64,000 bases of DNA, from the NCBI GenBank assembly GCA_002900995.3, contig CM035310.1, positions 3,434,096-3,498,095 of the forward strand, read 5' to 3'. The stretch comes from Ganoderma boninense (lineage: Eukaryota; Basidiomycota; Agaricomycetes; Polyporales; Polyporaceae). The position numbers and the translations under genes are program-made. Under the pieces are notes generated by a model that was not told the origin of the DNA, made no database searches, and was given only the letters and a program-made list of their open reading frames with translations. This document shows, one piece after another, positions 55,208 to 64,000 of the stretch. Numbering within the stretch: the first letter of the stretch is position 1; every line of letters starts with the position of its first letter.

Positions 55208-55627
55208 GGTGGTAAGAGACAAGAGAGGAGTTGACATCCCGGCGTCGCAGAATCACCACCACGCCGTCACCACGCGGCTTCTCGTTACGTCACTTGATGA
55301 ACGCAAAGCGTGAGCACGGCACTGCGTACGATTGTCTTGGAAGGCCACACACGCTGTGTTACTTAGGGGTTGTAGTATTGCAGCAGTCAGCTCTCCGATG
55401 AGCCGTGGTATGCGCTTGAAAGGAAAGTATAGTGAATGAGACCGGGCTTATGACCAGACGCAGCGGAGCATGAAGATCGGGAGGGAATAATTGGGTAGAG
55501 AAAACGAACATACACGGTGCAATGATTTATTTATGAAAGAATTTCCGAGAACGAAGACGTCTGGCGGAGGGAAAAAAGCCAAAAGAGCGCAAGGAACGGG
55601 AGGAGATGTCACACGCGCACGCCGCCG

Positions 55628-56713
55628 CTATGCAGCACCTGCGGCATCATGCAAAACCTGGGCACTCTTCCAGCCTTCAACATCGATCCCGAAGATCTCC
55701 GGAGCGGGTCCCAGAGACGTCTGTGGACGACCCACATCTTCCTCGCGAGCTCTCCGACGCACTGACCACAACCGATCACGCCTCCGGCATACCAGCTACT
55801 CCAACAACCTCATCCCATCACGCAGCACATCGCACGCCATCCTCCGCTGTGCGAAGTGCGTCCAACAGTTCGCTGCCGCTGGGAAGCAGCCCCGCCACTC
55901 ATCTGCTGAACCACAGGCAGCCTAGGTTGGAAGCACACCCAGGGCTGGAGTGCATCGTCTTGAAGGCCTCGGTGTGAAGGGAGGTGTGCAGTGCGACGAG
56001 CGACGAGCGCGCCGCAGAGCATCGCGCAATGTCTGCGGGGGTGAGGTGCTCGACGGTCCTCTCTGCTCGCCTCCACCCTCCGAGGAGCGTCTCGTCGTCG
56101 AGACGGCAGCACTGGTACAGCGCGAGGGGGAGCATGCATAGGTTCTTGTCGACCGCACCGATGGCGTGGATCGGCTCGACGGCGATTGTGGTATCGGAAG
56201 GGCTGGAGAACATGTCAAAGTTGCTGGTGAAGTGGTACCGCTGGAGGGCGCAGAGCGCGTGGTCCAGGACGGACGGTATGTCGTACTTGTCTGCGAGGCG
56301 GATGACGGCGGACATAGACTCGAGAAAGAATGGGGCTGTGGTAGCTGTGTATACGTCAGATGTGAGTCATGGTGAGCTAGACAGCGACAACATACAATGG
56401 CTTACTAGATCGGAGAGGTCGGTAGAAGGACACGGAGGAGGTGCGTCAGGTCGTGCGGAGAGTCATACAGCGACACGACGGAACATCCGTCGAGAGACTC
56501 GTTGTGCAAGCTAGAGTTCGAGGAGGCGAGCATATCCGCAAAGACTGTCGGATGCAGAGGGAGAAGGCAGCGGTAGACTCGGAAACTAGTGTCCTGAGCG
56601 ACGAGGACGATGCTGCCATCTTCGAACCAGAACTCCGGGTGGTGTTTGCGGCGGTCCATCGAGAGGGTGGATGGAGTGCCTGCCTGAACAATAGACATCG
56701 TGGTAGAGGACAC
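55628..56713 (-). pseudogene. BTB relic, LADKY subtype
   Basis: Exon 1 starts at 56713 (or the second ATG at 56698) and is intact: HHPEFWFEDGSIVLVAQDTS to LLRVLLPTSPI. Exon 2 reads AVIRLADKYDIPSVLDHALC, but NLARLTDTP is reduced to VDKNLC by deletion (about 56140). It meets a stop near 55899 after CASNLGC, and only frame-shifted remains lead to PEIFGIDVEGWK at about 55690. The CX2C pair is lost. One GTCAC lies at 56781. Exon 1 could still give a bare BTB fragment. Confidence 0.8.
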
Positions 56714-57690
56714 GTATCCCTCGCTCCGTCCACGATGCTGGGTTGGGCTGTCGGCCCACGATCAACTTCAAACATGTGGCGTCACAATAGTAGGTCACAG
56801 AAGACTGCTGTGGCACAGTACGTGCAACCGGGAGTGTCTGCCAGTACAGATGGCACGTCAGGCGAGAGCCATCAGAACTTTTGAAGCCGCTTCCAGTCAT
56901 GGGCTTGCGTAGGCTGTACTGGGGTGATGCAGCTCCGAACAGCTCGTGCCCCGAGGAGATTTATGATGCCTCGGGGACGCGGAGAAGGATTTGCTGAATA
57001 GGGATATGGAGGAGACGTTGTATGGCACGCTCGAGCTTCCCTCGACAATGAGGCTGTTTGTCGACGCATGGTCAGTTGTGTCTGGACGTGAAGACCACAA
57101 GCAGGTAATACTACAAGGCGGCAAGCGATTCACGATGCACAGCCCTAGTCTTGGTGCCAGCATCGTCTGGAGGAAACCACACGTGTTCGACTAGTCGACT
57201 CGGTCGAACAGCACCCTACCAAGACATCGGCAATTAGAGAGCAGGAGCGAGCGTGTCCGATTGCGTCCAGAGCGAATGCAACGAGGAAGCGGTCCAGTAC
57301 AAGAGGGCGAGTGATTGGTCTCGAAATCACTTTATGCGACCGAGGGCGGGAGACAGGCGAACGAGTGAGGTAAGAGCAGAAGGTCTAGGCCATGCATCCT
57401 CCGCCGCGGCACGGAAAAGCTGCACACTTTGAGCGGCCCAGCAGCAGTTTCTTCGCGCGATAAAACGCGATGAGCTGCTGCATGTGTTGCTTTGCAAGGG
57501 AAAACAGGAGCCGCATCGTGACATGGGATTGTATGGCAATGGCAGTTTGACGTCTTGATTCGGAGGAGAGGGAGGCGAGGACAAAGGAGAGGGGGGCGAG
57601 GACAAAGAAGGCGAGGGGGACGAGAACGGAAGGAATCAGAACAACATGTGTAACCGCACCTTCATTGCGCTGCGCCGCACATCCACACCG
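56714..57690. other. Intergenic; purine-rich tract
   Basis: No gene was recognised. A repetitive GAGGCGAGGACAAAG-type purine tract runs from about 57548 to 57632. Confidence 0.45.
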
Positions 57691-58793
57691 TCATGCCGCA
57701 TCCCCCACATCCTCACCACCCACAGGCTTGCCCCACCCCTCCACGGTGATCCCTAGCGTCCGCGGCAGCGAGTCCCACATCCGCCTACGCTCCGCTTTGT
57801 CCCGCTCGTACAGCACCTGCCGACACCCTGCGCACAAGCTGCCCACCTCCGCTATCAACCTCGACCAGTCCCAGAGCGCATGAATCACCGGGCTCGGAAT
57901 TTCACGCGTGGTGCAGCGAGCTAGTGCAGCGATGACAGGGACACAACGTCCACCGTCTTCGCACTGATCCAAGGCGATCTCGTCGAAGAGGCGTGAGATG
58001 AAGAAGGATTCCTGGCAGGTGAACCTGATGCGGCCGTCGATGCAGCGCTTCAGGTCCTCCGGAGAAAGGTACTCCACTGAGCCGTCTTCGCGTGTCCAGC
58101 CGTCGAGGAGTGCGCTGCCGAGGTAGCAGCACTGGTAGAGCGCCAGGGGTAGCATGAGTGGGGTGTCGGTGAGACGGGCGAGGTTCACAGCGCCGATGAA
58201 GTGGACGCGTTCCATCTCGATATGAGACTTTAAAGGGCCGGAAAAGACGTTGAAGTCGCTCGTGAGCCAGGTCTGTTGGAGAGCGCGGAGCTCTTGATCC
58301 TGAACAGACTGGATGTGGTATTTGTGCGCAAGACGGACCACGGCGAAGATCTCGTCGAAGGAGTGGAGGATTTCGGGATTGGGGGCGCGATAGCTGAAAG
58401 GGTCATTGATATGGAGCAAAATGAGACATTCGAGGCAAAATAAAACGCGCACCATGTTGGGGATGTGGGTAAGAGAATACGGAGCAGATGTGCCAGGTCA
58501 ACTCCAGAATCGGTGAGGTAAACGACCGGACATCCTTCGAGGGTCTCGTCGGCGGTAGAGCTGGCGGACACAAACATGTCCGCAAAGACGGTCGACTGCG
58601 CTGCTAGGAGGCCGCGGTAAATGCGGAAGCCGGTGTGTTGGGCGATGAGGACAATGTTTCCATCGTCGAACCAGAATTCCGGATGGCGGTCAAGGTTCGC
58701 CAGAGAGGCAGAAGAGGACGGTACAAGCGGGTATTGCTCCATCGATAGTCTTGCACGCTTTGAGTGGCGCGGGCTTGCGTCGTGGACAGACAT
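57691..58793 (-). CDS. BTB/POZ protein
   Basis: Exon 1 is 58793-58453 and exon 2 is 58393-57691, giving 347 residues. The phase-2 intron has a GTGCGC donor. Order: RHSKRARLSME, RHPEFWFDDGNIVLIAQHTG, the BTB domain to LLRILLPTSPTW, AVVRLAHKYHIQSVQDQELR, AVNLARLTDTPLMLPLALYQC, DGWTREDGSVEYLS, CEDGGRC (CX5C), CAGC (CX2C), LYERDKAERRRMWDSLPRTL and GITVEGWGKP. It is the closest relative of 62644-63732, with the same intron donor and LYxR ending. It is divergent to 58962 across 168 bp. Confidence 0.91.
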
Positions 58794-58961
58794 GGTGGTG
58801 GATGGGGGACAAAAAGGTGGATTCCCTCGCGCAGACCCGTGACCCGTTATGTCAACGCGTCACATTCAGTCATTCCTTCATCACACGAGACGTGACACAA
58901 TCGGCGCTTGCACTTCTTTTCCTTTTCCTCCGCACGCTGCCTCTACTCGATCTCTTCCACT
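58794..58961. promoter_or_regulatory. Second bidirectional BTB promoter
   Basis: 168 bp separate the divergent starts at 58793 and 58962. GTGAC at 58839, GTCAC at 58859 and GTGAC at 58902 are spread between them. This is the same layout as 9339-9494, although the gene pairs belong to different subtypes. Confidence 0.5.
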
Positions 58962-60101
58962 ATGTCCGATTCACATGGACTAGAGAACCGTCCTGCTAAG
59001 CGCACTAGGCTCTCTACAAATGAAGCAACTGAATCTCTGACAACTCCTACAGTCGCTTCAAGCTCTTCAGCCGACTCTCTCCAACGCCACCCGGAGATTT
59101 GGTTCGATGATGGCAACATCGTCCTTGTCGCTCAGGAGACAGTCTTCCGCATCTATCGCGGCCTTCTATCTGAACAGTCTACAGTGTTTTCCGACATGTT
59201 CGCATCCTCCACCTCCAACCCCAGCGAGACCTTCAATGGGTGTCCGGTCGTCCACCTTTCCGATTCGCCGTCTGACCTGGCACACTTGCTCCGTGTCCTT
59301 CTTCCCACATCGCACATACAGTAAGCAATATATTGTCATTTTTGTGCTCACAAATCGTGTACAAATGCTCTCTCCGGCAGGTATCACACACCAAAGGCGG
59401 ATCCCACGCAACGCACATTCGACGCAGTCTCTGCCGTCATCCGCCTTGCGCACAAGTACGGCATCCAGCTAGTGAAAGACCAGGCACTAGCATACGTCAA
59501 AGAGCGCTGCTACCCGAGCGACTTTTACGCCTTTTCGTCCTTGATCCCGGAGCCCGAATCCCTGTTCCTGCCTGTCCACGCCATAGGTGCCGTCAACTTC
59601 GCTCGCCTCACCGACACTCTCTCCATCCTCCCCCTTGCACTTTACCGGTGCACGAGCCTCGACTCGAACACGCTGCTCAACGGGTGGACGCGCGGAGACG
59701 GCACCGTCGAGCGTCTCTCCGATGCAGACCTCCGGCGCTGCCTTGACGGGCGTGTCGCACTCGCCCGCGAGCGGTTCTTTTTCGTCTCCCGCCTGTTCGA
59801 AGACCTGCACAGTGCAGGTTGCCAGAACACCAAGCTCTGCAAAACCAACCTGAGGCTCTTTGACATTACCGTGACACGGTCGCGGAGCATCATACCGGTC
59901 GAGGACGCGGATGGCGGGGTGCTTAGGGACTGGGAGCCCCTTGTCCGGTCTTTCGCCACTGGGTCCCACCCAGTGTGCGAGGAATGCGTCGAGATGTTGT
60001 TGGACAGGGCCCTGAGTGAGAGGAAGAGGCTGTGGGACCGCTTGCCGGAGATTTTTGCAATCGACATCGAGGACTGGGAGGAGCCTGATGTTGAGCTCTG
60101 A
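58962..60101 (+). CDS. BTB/POZ protein
   Basis: Exon 1 is 58962-59320 and exon 2 is 59381-60101, giving 359 residues. The phase-2 intron has GTAAGC and CAG. Order: RPAKRTRLSTNE, RHPEIWFDDGNIVLVAQETV, the BTB domain to LLRVLLPTSHI, AVIRLAHKYGIQLVKDQALA, AVNFARLTDTLSILPLALYRC, NGWTRGDGTVERLS, CQNTKLC (CX5C), CEEC (CX2C), LLDRALSERKRLWDRLPEIF and AIDIEDWEEPD. The upstream in-frame ATG at 58908 would add a hydrophobic-looking head, but all relatives start with MS before the basic tag, so 58962 is chosen. Confidence 0.91.
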
Positions 60102-60250
60102 TGAGTCTGATAACGATGACGACAGGCGACGAATTATCCCATTTGACGCAAACATAAGCAGTAAGTCCACAAATATGATATCAAGAAACGGATGCTGAAG
60201 GGCGTAATACACTTTCAGTCACTTGGCTATCCACTGGCCCCTTCTCCTCC

Positions 60251-60421
60251 ATCAGCCATTTGACCAAACCGTTGCATTGGAGTGGCGATGAATTCCAGTG
60301 GGAATTTGATGTATGGCAATGGATTTTGATGCATTGCAAACTTTCTGATGCATTGCAAACCTCAAATTCACGTGGCAAACCATTGCCACTCCATTGCCAC
60401 GTTTTGGCGAACTTGCTGATG
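60251..60421. repeat. Long inverted repeat (hairpin)
   Basis: Arms at 60270-60321 and 60351-60401 match as reverse complements at most positions (for example GGAGTGGC against GCCACTCC, GGCAATG against CATTGCA). Weaker pairing extends to CATCAGC (60251) and GCTGATG (60421). The loop of about 29 nt contains GATGCATTGCAAAC, repeated across the loop and right arm. The rest of the 60102-61174 interval shows no gene. Confidence 0.75.
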
Positions 60422-61174
60422 TCGTACCTGCGACTTGATCCGCGCACCTCATATGTACCCGTATTCTCTCCAAGTCGCATACCGCACATCCTTGACATCA
60501 CCTACTACCTCTTTGTACTGTCTTATCGACCGTAGACATCTCCTGTAGCAACTTACAATTCGATCCTTGGGATCTTCGCACCTTCTAGGTTATGGAATCC
60601 TCTCATCTTATCCATACGTGTCGACAAACCGCTGGCCCCTGCTGTCGTCGCCGAATCGATTCGTCTATCCTTAATCCTGTACTGTCCTCTCCAGAGCTCT
60701 CTCAGAGCGCGCTGTTCCGCTCGACTCTTCGACACACTCTCGCAGCTACATCCCGTAGATACGATAACAGACCTTCGCTGTCTTGCGAGATTACCATGAC
60801 ATATGATTTGCTTCAATGTCGCTACCCCGGAGTGCGGACCTTGACATTGACATCTAACCGTGCACGTCACTCTCAGCATGACCCAGCACTGGCAGTTCTG
60901 TCTGCTGACAACTGGATGCGCGAACTCGGCACCTTATGCGGCCTCCCCCCGCGAACGTTGACGCCTACGTATACGTCGACGCTTGTATCATTCCCAGGAG
61001 TCAACTAGCACTGCTTGTTTCGTGTATAGCCAGTGAGCCACTGCAGCTGCAGGCAAAGGGATCAGAATCACGAGGGAACAGGGTTCAACCAGGGAGGAGT
61101 CGTCTCCCATGAGACGCGTGTGCCGTGGACCCGAACGTCAAGCAGTCCCCGCCACACCCTCACAGTCGGAATTC

Positions 61175-62235
61175 AGGCAGCCCTCAACAGCCCTCAACAG
61201 CGATCCCGAAGAATCACCCCAGGCAGCGACTCCCAAATGCTCTAGCGCTCATCCCGCTTCCGTTCCTGCAACACCTCCTTGCATCCCTCGCACGGGCCTT
61301 CGACTAGGATGCTCCGTATCAGCGGTGACCAGTCGAAGAAGATGGAACCCCTCAGCTTCCCCTTGACCAGGGTGTTGCGCCCGATGCGCTCGATGGGCGC
61401 AACGCAGCGTCCCTGCCCTGCACATCTGCCTTGCAGCACCGGGGCGAACAGGCGGTGGATGAGCTGCGTGCGTCAAAGCACCGCTTCATGTCCCCCATGC
61501 TGACTCGGAGGTGCTTGGCGGTGCCATCCTCGCCCGTCCAGCCGTAGAGGAGGGCGCCCCCGAGGAGGGAGCATTGGTACTGATCAAATTACAGCGCGTA
61601 GGACAGCCTCATGAGCGGGGTGGAGGTTGAGGGCGACGATGTCCTGTGCACCTTCGATAGAGATCCGCTGGTTCAGAGGGAGGAGAGGACGTCGAGATCG
61701 CTCATGAGGGGGTACTACTAGAGGGCGCGCATTGCTTGGTCCTGGACGGACTGGATGTGGTACTTGTGCGCGAGGCGGACCACAGCGGAAACCTCATCGA
61801 AGGGGTGAGTGGCTTGAGGTTTGGCAGTCGGATAGCTGGGAACAGCTCTATGAGGGTGAACTGCGCGAACAAAGGGCCAAGCCACTCACCAGATGGGAGA
61901 CTTTGATAGCAGGATGCAGAGTAGGTGGGCCAGGTCAACGTGAGAGTCGGTGAGACACGCAACCGGGCATCCGTTAAGCATCCTGTCAGCTTGAGAGCCT
62001 GCTGCAGTGAAGATGTCTGCGAAGACAGTCGATTGTGCTGCTAGAAGCCCGCGGAAGATGCAGAACCCGGTGTTTCGAGCGACGAGGATGATGTGCCCAT
62101 CGTCGAACCAAAAATCGGGATGGTGTTCGAGATTCCGGGTAGAGGCGGAGCATGCAGAGACAAACCGCCCTCTGCCTCATCCTGTGAGAGTTTGATGCGC
62201 TTCAGAGGACGGAGGACCACGTCCTCAGTGGACAT
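61175..62235 (-). pseudogene. BTB relic
   Basis: It starts at the ATG at 62235 with LRPLKRIKLSQDE. The frame slips near 62160, after which EHHPDFWFDDGHIILVARNT to HLLCILLSKSPIW reads in another frame, with a GTGAGT donor near 61888. Exon 2 keeps AVVRLAHKYHIQSVQDQAM, but NLARLTDTP is damaged (about 61630). LLYGWTGEDGTAKHL and KRCFDAR survive, CEGC (CX2C) is present, and a TAG lies just after ERKRDER near 61243. It is related to the neighbours at 57691 and 62644. Confidence 0.78.
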
Positions 62236-62643
62236 GGCCGTCGTGGAGGGAAGACAATTTCTCCCGTTTCGGTTCGGCGGTTCCGACTCGTCATAACGCG
62301 CGATGTCTACCGCAGCACACAGGGAGCGCTTTGCCCGTGTCAGGCCGAAAAAGCTGCTGTTGTGTACCAACTAGTGCAAGATAGTGCAGGCCCTCGGAAA
62401 AGAAATATAGACAAGAACAACGAAGGAGACGAAGCGAAACATTATCAAGCCTAGCCCAAGTTAACTTATGCCACAATATTAGAAAAGAGATACAGAGCGA
62501 CCGAGACAGAAAGGCGAGCCAAGGGAAAGACAGCGAACCAACAAATCAAGTAGGGCGAAGGACTGGGTATGGTTTAAAAACGCATTCAGATCCCGTAGAC
62601 TGACGACGAGAACGGAAACCACGTCCATGCGACGCAGGGGACG
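62236..62643. other. Intergenic, nothing seen
   Basis: Lies between the relic's start and the 3' end of the next BTB gene. No feature was recognised. Confidence 0.4.
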
Positions 62644-63732
62644 TCAAGCGGGTGCCACCGCACCTGCATTGTTGGATTTCGTCCATCCCTCAACAGCGAT
62701 GTCGAATACGTGCGGCAGAGAGTCCCATGTGCGCTGACGCTCCACCTTGTTGCGGTCGTACAACACCTGCTTGCACCCTTCACAGAGACCCTGAGTGGCC
62801 CGTATCGCGGGCGACCAGTCAAAAAGTGCGGGCTTCTTCACCAGATCGTCCTTCTTCACGACGTTTCGCGAGATGGCGTCGAGCTGAGCTGCGCAGGCCC
62901 CTAGAGCCGTACACTTGTCGAAGGGGACTTTGTCGAAGAGGCGCGATAGGGAAAGAAAATGCTCCTGGGCGAGCGCAAGGCGTGCGTCGAAGCAGCGCTT
63001 GACGTCTGCGGTGCATAGGTGCTCGATGGTGCCATCACCGCGCTTCCAGCCGTCAAGGAGGCTGCCTCCAAGTTGGCTGCACTGGAGAAGCGCCACGGGC
63101 AGAATCTGCGGGGTGTCGGTGAGGCGGGCGAGGTTCACAGCACCGATGTACTGTGCGCCTTGGACCGAGATCTGCTGTTTTGGAGGGGTGGAAAAGACGG
63201 CGAGGTCGGTGGTGAAGGGGTATTCTTGTAGGGCGCGGAGTGCTTGATCCTGGACGGATTGGATGTGATACTTGTGTGCGAGGCGCACGACGGCTGAGAC
63301 CTCGTCGAATGAACGGATGACTGCAGAATTGGCAGTAGGGTAGCTAGCAGATAAGGATGTCAGTGCAAGGCGCAGGGAGACCATTCAATCAAGGGCGCAC
63401 CATAGGGGAGATGCTGGCAGGAGAATGCGTAGGAGGTGCGCCAAGTCGAACGGAGAGTCGGTGAGGTGCACGACCGGGCATCCATCAAGAGTTTCATCCT
63501 CCTGGGAGCCAGCGGAGGCAAACATGTCAGCGAAGACAGTAGATTGCACCGCTAAGAGGCCGCGGAAGATGCGGAAGCCTGTTAGTCGAGCGATGAGGAC
63601 AATATTGCCATCGTCGAACCAGAACTCGGAGTGGCGCTTGAGATTGTTGAGAGAGAAAGGAACGAATGCGTCTTGCTCTGTGGACGGTCTCGCACGCTTC
63701 GCAGGACGCGTGTTTGGGTCGATGGCGGACAT
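62644..63732 (-). CDS. BTB/POZ protein
   Basis: Exon 1 is 63732-63401 and exon 2 is 63343-62644, giving 343 residues. The phase-2 intron (57 nt) has a GTGCGC donor and CTAG acceptor. Order: RPAKRARPSTEQ, RHSEFWFDDGNIVLIARLTG, the BTB domain to LLRILLPASPLW, AVVRLAHKYHIQSVQDQALR, AVNLARLTDTPQILPVALLQC, DGWKRGDGTIEHL, CTALGAC (CX5C), CEGC (CX2C), LYDRNKVERQRTWDSLPHVF and DIAVEGWTKS. GTCAC at 63794 and GTGAC at 63828 lie 62-96 bp upstream. A much earlier in-frame codon (63879) is rejected because of the family start pattern. Confidence 0.9.
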
Positions 63733-63974
63733 GGTCGTGGGTGAGAGCAAAGCTGCTCTCGTCGTCATCGCCCCGATCAAGTTCGGGTCCACCGTCACAA
63801 GCACGTGAGATATCCATTCCCACGAGCGTGACATTGACGATGCCGTAGCGGACGACACAAACTTAAGGCATCTGCTCAACTCTCGAATTGCGATGGCTGG
63901 GCTGAATCCTCCCTCACTTACTCGCGATACGAAGACCGCATTCCTCGACCGCGAACCTGGATAAGAGAGACAAC

Positions 63975-64000
63975 ATGAAGATTTCTCTCACCCTTCTCCG
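63975..64000 (+). CDS. Possible start of a secreted protein, cut by the window end
   Basis: ATG at 63975 gives MKISLTLL, a typical opening of a signal peptide (Lys followed by hydrophobics), and then the window ends. Nothing more can be said. Confidence 0.3.

Overview
The window looks like a nuclear segment from a basidiomycete fungus, most likely a wood-decay agaricomycete (inferred). The evidence is short 53-79 nt GT-AG introns with CTAAC/CTGAC-like branch sites, GC-rich coding sequence on both strands, and fungal protein families. Two runs of exactly 100 N (25696-25795 and 36818-36917) are assembly gaps.

The dominant content is one lineage-specific family of BTB/POZ proteins. I count ten readable two-exon genes, two nearly readable ones (4114-5243 and 11101-12252, each with a frame break), and about ten relics. 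Every readable member has the same plan. A short Ser/Thr-rich head, usually with a KRxR nuclear-localisation-like motif, is followed by a BTB domain, an intron at one fixed phase-2 position, a BACK-like helical part, a CX5C pair, a CX2C pair about 35-50 residues later, and in most members an LPEIFGI-x-VEGWG-like end. Nearly all also carry GTGAC/GTCAC pentamers 27-130 bp upstream of the start. Adjacent genes belong to the same sequence subtypes, so the array grew by local duplication.

Layout. 1.8-2.6 kb: a four-exon T5orf172 (MUG113-like) gene, then a 140-bp minisatellite (2.8-3.7 kb). 4.1-14.1 kb: BTB genes in several orientations plus an F-box/LRR-like gene (5.7-7.5 kb). 14.5-36.8 kb: a large, decayed, roughly 8.6-kb repeat unit present about three times. 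Each unit holds BTB relics E, F and G, a 9-bp microsatellite and an unrecognised gene H; the third is cut by the second gap. Copy 1 of this unit is broken by an intact Ty1/copia retrotransposon (19.8-25.1 kb, identical LTRs, 5-bp target duplication) and by a 933-bp inverted-repeat element (16.7-17.7 kb). The matching empty sites survive in copy 2. 36.9-37.4 kb: a secreted double-psi beta-barrel protein gene running into the gap. 38.5-64 kb: more BTB genes and relics, an F-box-like pseudogene, and one membrane-protein gene (48.0-49.7 kb).

How the genes relate: BTB proteins commonly act as CUL3 substrate adaptors and F-box proteins as SCF adaptors, so the locus may be a fast-evolving island of ubiquitin-ligase adaptors. 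The basic N-terminal tags and the predicted metal-binding cysteines would also fit nuclear regulators. Function is inferred from families; nothing here proves it.
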